Origin: Paenibacillus amylolyticus
GTDB taxonomy: Bacteria; Bacillota; Bacilli; Paenibacillales; Paenibacillaceae
Length of the DNA: 64,000 bases
NCBI RefSeq assembly: GCF_001570725.1
Contig: NZ_BCNV01000011.1
Location: forward strand, 186,001 to 250,000
Direction: 5' to 3'
The notes under the pieces are model-generated. The model had not been told where the DNA came from. It saw only the letters and a program-made list of their open reading frames with translations, and did no database searches. Made by a program: the position numbers and the translations under genes. Positions 15,509-25,800 of the stretch are shown here, piece after piece (the stretch's first letter is position 1; every line of letters begins with the position of its first letter).

Positions 15509-17564
15509 TCTGATTTGCCAACTTGTCACCAATAGATAGAGGCCGGAAGTCTTCGACGCTGGCCTCTTTTATTTTGCGCAAAGAGCCAAAATGCTTCAAC
15601 AGCAGCTTACGCCGCTTCTCTCCGATCCCAGGAATGGCATCCAAACGTGACGTCACCATCGACTTACCCCGCTGCTCGCGGTGGAACGAGATCGCGAAAC
15701 GGTGAACTTCTTCCTGTATCCGCTGCAACAGGTAAAATTCCTGACTATCCCGAGGCAGGGAGATGACCTCCGGTGGATTACCGATCATCAGCTGTGAAGT
15801 CTTATGCTTCGCATCCTTCACCAGACCACATACCGGAATAAACAGCCCCAGCTCATTTTCCAAAATATCGACCGCAGCCGAGATCTGCCCTTTACCACCA
15901 TCGACCACAATCAGGTCAGGCTGAGTCAGGTTTTCTTTCAATACCCGCTCGTAACGGCGACGGATGACCTCTCTCATCGTTTCATAATCATCCGGTCCTT
16001 CAACCGAACGGACCTTATACTTCCGATATTCCTTCTTATCCGGTTTACCATCCGTAAATACGATCATAGCGGATACCGGATTCGTTCCCTGGATGTTCGA
16101 GTTATCAAAGGCTTCTATTCGACGAAGCTGGTCCAGTCCAATAAAACGTCCCAGTCCTTCGGCAGCTTTGGATGTCCGTTCTTCATTTCGCTCAATCAAA
16201 CGGAACTTCTCTTCCAATGCTACACGTGCGTTATCCACAGCCATCGTAATCATCTGCCGTTTCAATCCACGTTGCGGAATGAGCACTTTGATCTCCAACC
16301 ACTCCTGTAACGCAGCAGCAACCTGGGTTGGGTCTTCCAGACCTGCCGGGAGCTTCTCAGTTGAAGCAGTTGTATCCGTTATTGAAGCATCCTCTTGCAT
16401 ACTCTCAGGTTGATCATCTTCTGCCTCAGCGGAACTTTCATAAGCTGCACGAGTCTCGGCAACCAGTGGCTGGGAAGCGAACTTTTGCTCCACTTGTCCC
16501 GTCTGTTCGAACTCCACTGTAACTGCGGCAGGCACCGCTCCATCAGCATCAGAACCCGTATCCGTACTTTCTTCACCGGTTGACATATCTTTGGGCATTT
16601 CCGGCAACAGAATCTCTTGTGGCAATGCCGGATTATCGCTGTAATACTGTGTCACGTAGGACATAAAGTCACTGTACGCCTCACCGTAAAACGGGAAGGT
16701 AGAGACATGGCGTTCAATCATTTTACCCTGACGCATATATAGAATCTGGACACACATCCAGCCTTTATCAATGGCAAAACCAAATACATCGCGGTCTCTA
16801 GCATCGGCCATTGTAATTTTCTGTTTTTCCATCATCGCATCGATGGCAATCACCTGATCGCGTAGTTCCTTGGCACGTTCAAAATAAAGGTCCTCCGCAG
16901 CTTCCTGCATCTTCCGCTGCAAATCCTTTTTAATCTCTTCATGTCCACCGCTCAGAAATGAACCGATCTCTTGCGAAATCTGATCATACTGCTCCTTCTC
17001 CACTTCCTTCACACAAGGGGCAAGACACTGGCCCATGTGATAATACAGGCACACTTCTTTGGGCATTACACCACATTTGCGCAGTGGATACATACGGTCG
17101 AGCAGTTTTTTCGTTTGGTGTGCCGCATACGAGTTCGGATAAGGTCCGAAGTATTTGGCTTTATCTTTCAGCACGCGCCGGGTTACTTCAAGCCGGGGGT
17201 GCTTTTCATTCGTAATTTTAAGATACGGGAATGTCTTGTCATCCTTGAGCAGTACGTTATAACGCGGCATATGTTTCTTGATCAGGTTACACTCCAGAAT
17301 AAGTGCTTCCATGTTACTGCCTGTCACGATATATTCAAAATCACGGATTTCGGAGACCAGCCGCTGGGTCTTTCCGTTATGACTGCCGATAAAATAAGAG
17401 CGTACGCGGTTCTTCAGAACTTTGGCTTTACCTACATAGATAATGGTGCCTTCACTGTTCTTCATCAGGTAACAACCCGACATGTCTGGCAGCAAAGCGA
17501 GCTTATGACGAATCTGCTCCAATGCCTTCTCCTGATCCTGCAAATCATTCATGAATTGGTCCAT
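15477..17564 (-). CDS. uvrC: Excinuclease ABC subunit C with an acidic insertion
   Basis: 695 residues, about 100 more than B. subtilis UvrC. Domains in order: GIY-YIG nuclease (GCYLMKN...IIYVGKAK, about 30-50), Cys-rich segment (CLYYHMGQCLAPC), UVR motif (AAEDLYFERAKELRDQ), RNase H-like nuclease (EAFDNSNIQG...IVVDGGKGQ) and C-terminal helix-hairpin-helix (IPGIGEKRRKLLLKHFG). It makes the 3' and 5' incisions in nucleotide excision repair. Residues about 323-408 are a Glu/Ser/Thr/Ala-rich stretch absent from B. subtilis. ATG at 17564, AGGAGG 12 nt upstream; a second ATG follows four codons later. trxA lies upstream, as in Bacillus. Confidence 0.95.
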   Translation of the reverse strand: MDQFMNDLQDQEKALEQIRHKLALLPDMSGCYLMKNSEGTIIYVGKAKVLKNRVRSYFIGSHNGKTQRLVSEIRDFEYIVTGSNMEALILECNLIKKHMPRYNVLLKDDKTFPYLKITNEKHPRLEVTRRVLKDKAKYFGPYPNSYAAHQTKKLLDRMYPLRKCGVMPKEVCLYYHMGQCLAPCVKEVEKEQYDQISQEIGSFLSGGHEEIKKDLQRKMQEAAEDLYFERAKELRDQVIAIDAMMEKQKITMADARDRDVFGFAIDKGWMCVQILYMRQGKMIERHVSTFPFYGEAYSDFMSYVTQYYSDNPALPQEILLPEMPKDMSTGEESTDTGSDADGAVPAAVTVEFEQTGQVEQKFASQPLVAETRAAYESSAEAEDDQPESMQEDASITDTTASTEKLPAGLEDPTQVAAALQEWLEIKVLIPQRGLKRQMITMAVDNARVALEEKFRLIERNEERTSKAAEGLGRFIGLDQLRRIEAFDNSNIQGTNPVSAMIVFTDGKPDKKEYRKYKVRSVEGPDDYETMREVIRRRYERVLKENLTQPDLIVVDGGKGQISAAVDILENELGLFIPVCGLVKDAKHKTSQLMIGNPPEVISLPRDSQEFYLLQRIQEEVHRFAISFHREQRGKSMVTSRLDAIPGIGEKRRKLLLKHFGSLRKIKEASVEDFRPLSIGDKLANQIIAALRDEES

Positions 17565-17607
17565 AATTCGGTGAATCCTCCTTCCCGAAAAAGCTGAAAT
17601 CCTCACG

Positions 17608-17795
17608 TTACATGAGTGACTCCGATGACAGAATGATCTTTCAATCGCTGTTATCCCCAGATTTTTTCGATTCCCTTTTTTAAAAGGGAAAACTCCGGTG
17701 ATAGCGTACGCTTCCGATGAAGCTTTCTTTCAGAAAGCTTTTAGGCGAACGCTTCGCTTCTACAGCTCACTTCTGTCCTCTCCGTTAACATGTAA
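17608..17795 (+). repeat. Dispersed hairpin element family A, copy 4
   Basis: A 188-bp long-form copy with the AGCTTTCT/AGAAAGCT hairpin. The outer ends vary but stay paired (TTACATG / CATGTAA), and the inner arms GACAGAATGA / TCACTTCTGTC keep the single-base bulge, here C. The core ATCGCTGTTATCCCC is intact. It lies 43 nt upstream of the uvrC start. Confidence 0.88.
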
Positions 17796-17859
17796 ATTTC
17801 CAGTTTCATTTTATAAAAAATATATACTTTATATTGTCCTATATAAAGGTATTCGACGC

Positions 17860-17890
17860 AAAACGCCCCCGGCATGTAAACCGGAGGCGT
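17860..17890 (-). terminator. Terminator of trxA
   Basis: On the minus strand: ACGCCTCCGG, loop, CCGGGGGCGT followed by TTTTGCG. It lies just downstream of the trxA stop. Confidence 0.8.
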
Positions 17891-17907
17891 ATGTGTAAGC
17901 CTGTAAA

Positions 17908-18225
17908 TTATTGGTGTTTTGCGATAATTCCTTTGAGCGCATCTTTCGAGTTCAGACCAACCACTTTATCTACTGGTTGACCATCTTTGAAGAAGATCAA
18001 AGTTGGAATGCTCATTACGCCGAAGCGGGAAGCAGATTCCGGATTTTCATCCACGTTAACTTTAGCAATTTTCACTGCATCGCCAACTTCTGTGGACAGC
18101 TCTTCCAGGATTGGAGCGAGCATTTTACAAGGACCACACCAAGGCGCCCAGAAATCAACAAGAACCGTTCCTTCGCCTTCTACTTCAGCGTTGAAGGATT
18201 GATCGGATACGTTAACAATAGCCAT
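17908..18225 (-). CDS. trxA: Thioredoxin
   Basis: 105 residues, full-length thioredoxin with the redox-active WCGPC motif (FWAPWCGPCKML) near residues 28-32, the conserved KVNVDENPE and the cis-Pro loop SIPTL. It is the cytosolic protein-disulfide reductant, recycled by thioredoxin reductase. ATG at 18225 with AGGAGGA upstream. It stands alone between the 51-residue gene and uvrC and has its own terminator; trxA-uvrC adjacency is also seen in B. subtilis. Confidence 0.97.
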   Translation of the reverse strand: MAIVNVSDQSFNAEVEGEGTVLVDFWAPWCGPCKMLAPILEELSTEVGDAVKIAKVNVDENPESASRFGVMSIPTLIFFKDGQPVDKVVGLNSKDALKGIIAKHQ

Positions 18226-18489
18226 GAAATTGTCCTCCTTATATATACTTACGGTTTATTTTAACCTGTAACGTCGTGAACGACACTTCCAGTATAACAC
18301 AGGTACGTCAAACTTGTGAATTGAACGCTACAATGTTCATCTTCCCAACATCAAATCTTCACAATTACAGGATGTGGCATGCCAACTGCAAAATCTTTAC
18401 AAACGCTTTCTTTTCCAAGTATACTAAAATTACTCCGGGTTTCAGCCCCCATACGGGCAAGCTGTCATTCCCTATAAGGAGGCAATAAC

Positions 18490-18645
18490 ATGGACGCAAA
18501 TGTGCGGATCAGCGACCCGCGTGAACATGTGAACGAGGAACCCCGCAACGATCTGTTTGATCTGATCGTGGGTGTTGCCGGCATGGGCGGCCTGATGACA
18601 GTGATCTTTTTCGGTATGGTAATCTTCAAATTCATCACCGAATAA
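18490..18645 (+). CDS. Small single-pass membrane protein, 51 residues
   Basis: A 51-residue reading frame with an excellent ribosome site (AAGGAGG 7 nt before the ATG). The first 20 residues are polar and charged (RISDPREHVNEEPRNDL). Residues about 22-49 form one hydrophobic helix (LFDLIVGVAGMGGLMTVIFF), ending in ITE. A terminator follows directly. No family was recognised. The strong translation signal and dedicated terminator argue that it is real. It is divergent from trxA across 264 bp. Confidence 0.65.
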   Translation: MDANVRISDPREHVNEEPRNDLFDLIVGVAGMGGLMTVIFFGMVIFKFITE

Positions 18646-18668
18646 GATACTCAGGCTTACGCAGGACC

Positions 18669-18714
18669 AAAAAAAGCCCGGTTTTCGCGACAATGCGAAA
18701 GCCAGGCTTTTTTT
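18669..18714. terminator. Bidirectional terminator
   Basis: AAAAAAAGCC-GGTTTTCGC / GCGAAA-GCC-GGCTTTTTTT with A- and T-runs on the two sides. It lies between the small membrane-protein gene (plus) and dnaI (minus). Confidence 0.85.
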
Positions 18715-18833
18715 GGGACTACTTTAGAGCTTAATTGGAATCAGCTCATTTTATACAATCAAAAGCTCTACCGTTAATTTGATTTGGAGATTAAGCTTGT
18801 CTCGAACCATTTCGTTCATTTAGATCGGTCGGT

Positions 18834-19784
18834 TCAACGTTTGCCGCGCTGATTCTCACCCCGAACGGAGATGACATCCACAAATGGACGAATCCGGTCC
18901 ATGAGACGCTGCCCTTTATTCGATTCCTCGCCGTCCCGGTTGGTAAAGCTAAGGTGCTTTTCAAGCCCATCCAGATTGTAATTGGACGTATAGAACGTAG
19001 GTTTGCGATTCATCCGATAGTTCAGAATGGACCCCATCACATGATCTCGAACCCAAGGGTTCAGATTCTCTGCCCCGATATCGTCAAAGATGAGCAGATC
19101 ACAACTTTTCAAAATATCCGTCATTTCCTTCAGCTTCTGCCCTTCACTGATCATGGATTTCAGATCCTCCACAAAGTCAGGCATATAAATAATGACACCC
19201 GTGTGGCCTGCAACCGCCAGTTCATGCAACAGATAACACATCAGGAACGTCTTGCCTGTTCCGAAAGTTCCCTCGAGAAACAGTCCTTGCGGAGATAATC
19301 CGTTCTCCTTAGTCTCCCTAATATAACGAAGCACCTGATTCACTGCCGGAGCACGCATCCGATCCTTGCCCATAATCTCCACGTCGTTGTATCCGGCACT
19401 GAGCGCACGCTCGTCCACATAGAAGCTGCGAATGCGTTGCTTAATAATATGTTCATTTTGCCGGGCGATATGTTTGGAACAAGGCGCTTTTATATCTATG
19501 ATTTCGGGTTTACCGTTAAAATGTTCTACTTCCAGTTTGCAAAAGTGGCCCTGAAAATCGTTAGGACAGTTGTCGAGTCCCGGACAATTCGCACAGTTCT
19601 TTGAGTCTTTGGCGTACTGAAACAGCTTGCTCAGATCGGTCATGAGCTGTGCATCTTGCAGTTCAGGATGACCTGCGCGGAATTCACGTACGTACGGATT
19701 TTCCATCAACTCCGCCGCAATCCGCCGCGATTGCTCACGAAAGGCAGGGTTCAGCTGCTGAAGCAGTCCTCCCAAGGATTCCAT
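18834..19784 (-). CDS. dnaI: Primosomal protein DnaI (helicase loader)
   Basis: 316 residues. The N-terminal domain has the Cys cluster NCANCPGLDNCP...HFC that binds zinc and contacts the replicative helicase. The AAA+ domain has Walker A EGTFGTGKT and Walker B LLIFDDIGAE. By family it loads the hexameric helicase at origins and restart sites with DnaB/DnaD. ATG at 19784 with AAGGGGG upstream; the open frame extends further without a ribosome site. In B. subtilis dnaI directly follows dnaB. Here dnaB is on the same strand but 25 kb upstream, so dnaI needs its own promoter. Confidence 0.93.
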   Translation of the reverse strand: MESLGGLLQQLNPAFREQSRRIAAELMENPYVREFRAGHPELQDAQLMTDLSKLFQYAKDSKNCANCPGLDNCPNDFQGHFCKLEVEHFNGKPEIIDIKAPCSKHIARQNEHIIKQRIRSFYVDERALSAGYNDVEIMGKDRMRAPAVNQVLRYIRETKENGLSPQGLFLEGTFGTGKTFLMCYLLHELAVAGHTGVIIYMPDFVEDLKSMISEGQKLKEMTDILKSCDLLIFDDIGAENLNPWVRDHVMGSILNYRMNRKPTFYTSNYNLDGLEKHLSFTNRDGEESNKGQRLMDRIRPFVDVISVRGENQRGKR

Positions 19785-19810
19785 GGCTTCAAGCCCCCTT
19801 AATGTTTCAA

Positions 19811-19897
19811 TATAGAATGAACAATTGAAGTGTACCCATGGCCAAATTGATGGCATAGGAACTTTCGATCATTAGCAATTCTACTGTTCATTCTATA
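19811..19897. repeat. 13-bp inverted repeat upstream of dnaI
   Basis: A perfect pair TATAGAATGAACA (19811-19823) and TGTTCATTCTATA (19885-19897), 61 bp apart, in the dnaI promoter region. It may be a pair of regulatory sites or the ends of a decayed small insertion. Confidence 0.5.
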
Positions 19898-20002
19898 GAA
19901 AAACAACCAATAACTCAACTGATACATCTGGTAAATAGCGTAACCCTTCCACCACCGTACATAATGCCTAGTTTAGAGTACACTTGCAGTCCTCTACCTT
20001 AC

Positions 20003-20044
20003 AGTACGTGTTCAGAACTCTGTTTTCCGACTTATTGAACCACC
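20003..20044 (+). repeat. Family B element, internally deleted copy
   Basis: 42 bp holding only the two ends of the family B element found whole at 47393-47611. The left end AGTACGTGTTCA..., with CCTTA just before it, matches the full copy, and the right end CGACTTATTGAACCACC matches GGACTTTTTGAACAACC. It lies directly at the dnaI-side edge of the carbohydrate locus. Confidence 0.65.
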
Positions 20045-20048
20045 TTTA

Positions 20049-22832
20049 TTAGCGGCGAAAGCCAACAGTAACGATCTCGCATGAACCTGTCTGTATGTTC
20101 CATTCCTTGCTGGCAAATGATAATGTTGATGCCTCTTCTATGCTGAGGGAATGAAGCATTTCGCCCTCTTCCTCCAGGATGTTGCTCTTGTATGCCGTTT
20201 CGAATGGCTGTGGATTCGCTTGTGATGCAGCAAACTTCAAGTTAGCGGACTCGGTGGTCATATTGAACCAGCGGAACATCACATCACCAGAATCCTCATT
20301 CACCTTGAGCGAAGAAAAAGCCAAGCCGTCCCCTTGCCATGCAAACGGTGTGTTGTTAGGTGTCAGATAGCCCGGGTGTACTTCGGTTTGTGCCAGCGTC
20401 CAAGGAACCTGGAACTGATATGCCTCAATATATGCACCTGACGCTGCACCATTTCCATCGTGGGGAATGATCTCGATCTTAAATGTATGTTCACCAAGGC
20501 ATTGTGCTTCCGGTGTCGGGAACAAGCCCCAATCTCCAAGTTCGCCTACAGAACGAAGCAGCGTAACCGCGATGGTATTGCGTCCATCCAGAAGGACTTC
20601 ATATTCATTCAGGCCCAGATTGGCAACGACCAATCCGGCGTCCTTTTCACTCACATCCACAAAATTTTGTTGATGCTGTGTATTACTTGGATTTTGCCAC
20701 TCTGGTGCAGGCTTGTTATCACGCGTTGCAATTTCGAACATGGAATCCACATGATGAACTCCAGATACAAGATCCGTTGGGAAAAGAGCACGTACCCGGT
20801 GATCCTTCGCCTGATTGTTGAAGGTTGTTTCCATTTGCACGCCTTTTCCACTACGACTAAGCGATACAACCGTGCGGATCTGGAGCGGAATCATTTTAGT
20901 TGATCGCTGGGCTTTGCGGTATGGATAATAAATCAGCTCCCGTTGTTCCTGATCCAGCATCTCATCCGCCGACTCCGGTATTTCCCAATGATGAATCACT
21001 TCGAACGAGGCCAAGTATGATGTATCCTCAAGGACCCGAATTTCAGCCTGAAGCGCTTGTGTTGTCAATGCCACTTCATTCTCTGGCTGTTTGAACATGT
21101 ATTCATTACCGATATCGCCCACATTTTCGTACACGCCAAGGTCCTTGTAAGTCCGGCCTGTTCGTTTATCTGTGAGGGTGAATGAACCGTTGTCGGCAAT
21201 CGTGACGATCAAGTGTTGATTTTCCATGCCACGTTCACCACGCAACAGCGTAGTCGTTTTCGATGGAGATTCACTCTTGGCACGATCCGCTGAGTTCACC
21301 AAAGCATAAGTTTTCAAGCCCAATGCAGCTACATTCTCTGTTTCAAAACGAATACGAACGCGCCGGCAGCTATACGGCTGACGGAAGCGATCATCCGGTA
21401 GATCATAGCCGAATTGCAGACCCAGATCCTCCACCGTACATGGAATCTGCGTACCTTCTTCATCTACCAGTATGCGACCTGACAGGTCAACGGCGTTCAT
21501 CCGAGCCGCCATCTCTTCCAATGTATATCCATCCCGGAAATACAACCGAGCCGCGTCCAGTTTCATCTGAACTACACCGCTGCGTTCCCAACCCGTTGTA
21601 TTAAACACCACAACAGGCCGAGCACTTTCGCCGTAACGCTCAAATATGGAGGTATCGACGGCTGTGGCAATCTGGCTGGTGCTCTCCTCAATCAAAGCCT
21701 CTGCCACATGGCGGCTCTTATCAAACCGTGTCACCATCTCGCGATGAACCTCATCCACACTGCATCCGCAGATGCTGTCATGCGGATGATTCTGCATCAG
21801 CGTTTTCCAGGCATAGGTCAGTTGGTCATGCGGATAGGCATGACCAAGCAGATAGGCGTAGGATGCCAGTGGTTCAGCCACTTTTTCCAGCATAGTCTGC
21901 CCCAGCTGGTTCATCTGTTTCAGATACACACGAGCCGAGGCGGTGTTCACCAGGGTTCCCCAGCCATCGGTACGCTGGCTACGCAATTCGCCTTTGACCG
22001 TGGACAACTCATGTTCAGACGATGCTCTCAAGGCGTTCAGATAGTCCGGAAAGTTCGAGTGAATGAACTCGATATCGGGATATAATTGTTCAGCCATGCG
22101 AATCGCTTCTGGCAGGTCTCGTTGAATCGGCTGGTGATCACATCCGTTCATGTAGAGCAGCTCATTGGTTGATGCATATTTCTCAGCGTCTGCAAGCTTC
22201 GTTTCCCAGAACTTGCGGGCCGATTCCTCGTCTACTGGAACTTCATTTCCGTTGGAGTACCAGTTGGCAAACAATACGCCGAGCACTTTTGATCCATCTG
22301 GTCCTTCCCACATCAGCTCCGAGAAGCTCGATTCATATCCGGCATCCGATACCGTATTATTAAATCCCGTAGGCTTCACACCACGTCCAAAAAACACATT
22401 ATCAATGCCCGATTGCTGCATCAGCTGCGGGGTCTGTCCGACCAATCCGAATGTATCGGGAAAGTAACCAATCTTCGAAGGTGTTCCGTAACGCTTGGCG
22501 TCCTTATGCCCAACCTGCATGTTGCGCACATTGGCTTCACCACTCGTCAGAAACGCATCCTGCAAAATGTACCATGGCCCAATCACAATCCGTCCATTAC
22601 GAATATGCTTCTCCAGTCGTTCCTTCTGCTCCGGGCGAACCTGAAGATAATCTTCGATGATAATCGTTTGTCCATCCAAATAAAAGCTTTTATAGTCTGA
22701 TCCCTCATCAAGCTGATCCAACAGTGAATCGACGAGCTGAATGAGTCGCATATGATGCTTCTCATACGGCAAATACCATTCCCGATCCCAGTGGGTGTGT
22801 GAAATGATGTGTGCTCTCTTCTTCTTGGTCAT
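20049..22832 (-). CDS. GH38 alpha-mannosidase (MngB-like)
   Basis: 927 residues. The zinc-site motif HTHWDREWY is at residues 12-20 and the presumed nucleophile Asp126 is in GYFPDTFG, the GH38 hallmark. The C-terminal half is the usual beta-sandwich region. There is no signal peptide, so it is cytoplasmic. By family it removes alpha-linked mannose with retention. The start ATG overlaps the upstream gene's stop by 4 bp (ATGA), so translation is coupled. It is the last gene of the mannoside-degrading run, and a second, quite different GH38 is encoded at 27615-30833. Confidence 0.93.
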   Translation of the reverse strand: MTKKKRAHIISHTHWDREWYLPYEKHHMRLIQLVDSLLDQLDEGSDYKSFYLDGQTIIIEDYLQVRPEQKERLEKHIRNGRIVIGPWYILQDAFLTSGEANVRNMQVGHKDAKRYGTPSKIGYFPDTFGLVGQTPQLMQQSGIDNVFFGRGVKPTGFNNTVSDAGYESSFSELMWEGPDGSKVLGVLFANWYSNGNEVPVDEESARKFWETKLADAEKYASTNELLYMNGCDHQPIQRDLPEAIRMAEQLYPDIEFIHSNFPDYLNALRASSEHELSTVKGELRSQRTDGWGTLVNTASARVYLKQMNQLGQTMLEKVAEPLASYAYLLGHAYPHDQLTYAWKTLMQNHPHDSICGCSVDEVHREMVTRFDKSRHVAEALIEESTSQIATAVDTSIFERYGESARPVVVFNTTGWERSGVVQMKLDAARLYFRDGYTLEEMAARMNAVDLSGRILVDEEGTQIPCTVEDLGLQFGYDLPDDRFRQPYSCRRVRIRFETENVAALGLKTYALVNSADRAKSESPSKTTTLLRGERGMENQHLIVTIADNGSFTLTDKRTGRTYKDLGVYENVGDIGNEYMFKQPENEVALTTQALQAEIRVLEDTSYLASFEVIHHWEIPESADEMLDQEQRELIYYPYRKAQRSTKMIPLQIRTVVSLSRSGKGVQMETTFNNQAKDHRVRALFPTDLVSGVHHVDSMFEIATRDNKPAPEWQNPSNTQHQQNFVDVSEKDAGLVVANLGLNEYEVLLDGRNTIAVTLLRSVGELGDWGLFPTPEAQCLGEHTFKIEIIPHDGNGAASGAYIEAYQFQVPWTLAQTEVHPGYLTPNNTPFAWQGDGLAFSSLKVNEDSGDVMFRWFNMTTESANLKFAASQANPQPFETAYKSNILEEEGEMLHSLSIEEASTLSFASKEWNIQTGSCEIVTVGFRR

Positions 22833-25800
22833 CGTGTTATCCCACCTCTTTCGTCTTGTTGTACAACCTCAACCTCATCCGGGCGATACACGCCATTCAG
22901 CTTTCCGGAAGCATCTGTGGCAAAAAGAACCGAACGATTTTTCTCCAATTGGAACGAATACGATACACCTGTACGTTGATCTCTGACGTGAACCTCATGG
23001 TTCAAGGCAAACTCCGATACGAATACATAGAGATTCCCTTTTGGAAAACTCAGCTTCCGCCCGTAGATTCCTGCGACATCCCCGCCAGATATCCATTCCA
23101 ACTCCTGTTCGATGCCAGCAATCTTAGTGGCGTAACGATACAATTCAGCGAGTGGTTCATCCCGTCCGTTTAACTCGAGCGGCAGTGGGGTCCAGATTAA
23201 TTTCCCTTTGCCCAAAGGCAGAACGTGTACTTCATCTGGTGTACCATTATCGCCATGAAGCAACGTCTCCTTCGCCACCTCAGCGATCCGACGCCGTCCA
23301 TAGGTCACCCGGTGATTCACGCCATTAATACTCAGCAGTTCTTCCCGCTGCACGTTACCCAGACTGCGTTTGCCTACGATATGATCTGCCCGATCAGTTG
23401 CCTTCCAGTATGCATCCAGCCCCAGCGGTCCAGTGATAAGCAGACTTGTGCCTTCCTTCTCCGCAAACGTGAGCAATTGTTGAAGTGCATCGCTGTCCAT
23501 ATTGTGCGGACTTGGTACGATGATCAGTTTCGGTGGCTGCTGCTCCAGCGCTTCCAGATGATATTCGGATAACGCACGGAACGGCAGTTTCAGATCATAG
23601 GACATCACACGGGTCAGCTTCGTTGTCGCATCATAGGCCAGGGCACGGTTGGAGAAGTCATTGGAATACGGGAACACCACTGCAATATCCTCCAGCTGGC
23701 GGTCTTCAAAGAGATCACGAATGCCATGCATGAATCGGCCAAAATCATAAGACACATCCGCCTCTGGCTTCTCTGTACCATCTGCACGAAGGGCTCCGAT
23801 ATGAGACTCATTGGCATTATCCATATAAAAGTTGGTGTTCCAGATCCATTGCACCGCTCCTGCACCGCCTGTCGAGAAAGCATAGGCGTACTTGCGTTCG
23901 AGAATGCCACGAAGCTCTTCCTCCGTACGCTTGGCTCGCCCATCGGGGGTTTCCACGTACATGATGCCCGTCTCCTGAATGAGATTTGGCTTATGAGGCG
24001 TTTTGGCGAAAATACCGTCCCAGATCAGATCATCGTTCAACCACCAGGAATGCACGGTTGTATAATCCACTTCACGTTCATAGAAGAACGGTGACGGACG
24101 CTGTGCGCCAAGCGCTTCATCCTGCCCCACGGTAACCAGATGATCCGGTACTAGATCCTTAATCGTACCTACAAGCTCTCTAGCCCAACCATTGTGCATC
24201 TCCATAGAGAAGAGACAGTAATCAAGCCAGCGCGTTCCTTTTTTGGCCTTGTGCATGTCCTGTACATCAAAATTAATCTCTTCCGGCTCCGGGATCACCG
24301 CGGCTGCAAAGTTGGGAAGCTGCTTCGGTGACATGTTCCATGCCTCCTGCAACGCTTCAATCGTCTGATGCCGCTGCTCAAGCCAAGCGATATAAGCCTG
24401 CTGTTCATACGAATCCCTCGCCGAGCGTGGGCCAGCGGAGAAGATGCGCACCGGATCAAACATGGATGGCTCATTAATCAGATCCCAGTCCACATGGGTT
24501 GTATGCGTGTGACGACTGACGATGCTGCGGATGAAACGTTTCTGCGCCTCGACACTCTGCGGGTCCAAATACGGATTCGTGCCTTCCCATGTCTCCGGTG
24601 TAAAGGAGAAAAAGGTGAACGTGACCTGTAAGCCGTGGCGTTTCGCCGTTAAAATAAATGCATCAATGGCACGAAGCACATCCTCTGCCATATGTCCGTC
24701 CACCTGCATCATGTTGCGATAGGCGGTCCAGATTCCCGTGCGAATCCAGTTGATGCCGGCTTTCGCCATTTGGGCCATATCCCGGTCCCATACATCGGCA
24801 TTTGGCAAAAACAGAAATTTCCGTGCCACATCCGAGGTCATATAGGTCATACCCACAACAGGAAGAGGACGTCCGTCTTTTACAAAATAGTCCCTGCTGC
24901 GGGTAATCACTTCCCCTTCTTCCAATAATGCTGCATCTTGACCCCAGAAGCCTTGACGCAAGGTTCGAACTTCTCCATCAGGTGCCTGCGCTTGGCATAC
25001 GATCCGATACAGCCCACTTTCAATGGAAACCGGGAGAAGTATACGTTCGAAACTCTGCTCACCGGAAAGTTCCATCTCTAGTTGATGGCTCCATACCGTT
25101 TCCGTCGTGCCACTTGTGCGATCCTCATGCTCGACCGTTATGTCGAATGTCCACAGCTCAGACGTTGTACGCCTGCTGCCTGCACGCTGTAAAATCTGGC
25201 CTTGAAGTGTAAGTACAGCCCGTTCATCTGGATCATACGAAGCATAATTTGTTTTCAGGGATAACTCCGTTACACCTTGCGCACAGAATTGCGCCCACTT
25301 TACAATCTCGTCAGCGCCATCCTGCGTCCAGAATGAGGTGGTCAGCGGCAGATGCACAAACATCCAGCGTGAACCAACAAAAGTCCCGCGGGAGTTTTCC
25401 CACAGAACGACCGGAGCGGCGACACTGCGTCCATCCTTGCTCATGCCACGAAGTAACGGATAAATCTGCGTACTCATGGGGCCGGATGAACCCATCTGGT
25501 GAGGCAGATCACTTGTTTTGGTTGTATGTGGAATCAGATTCCATGTATCTGAAATCTCGAAAATTCCCTCTTTACCAGCAAGAAGCGGGATATATTCAGA
25601 TGACGTGTACGATTGCACGTTGGCAGAAGATACGTTCAATGCCTCATGAATATAGAGCTCCTGGTGATACGCGGTCTGCTCAGACTCTACAACCCATGCC
25701 TCATTTTCATATCGAACCGGAAGTTTGAAGGGTGCACCGCCAACACTGATCAGGCTCCCTCCCTGATGCAGATAAGCTGCAATCTCCATCCATGCGGATT

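Noticed and set aside
18472..18693. Minus-strand reading frame across the 51-residue gene
   Set aside because: It covers the terminator and lacks a ribosome site. The plus-strand frame has an excellent one and a credible membrane helix.
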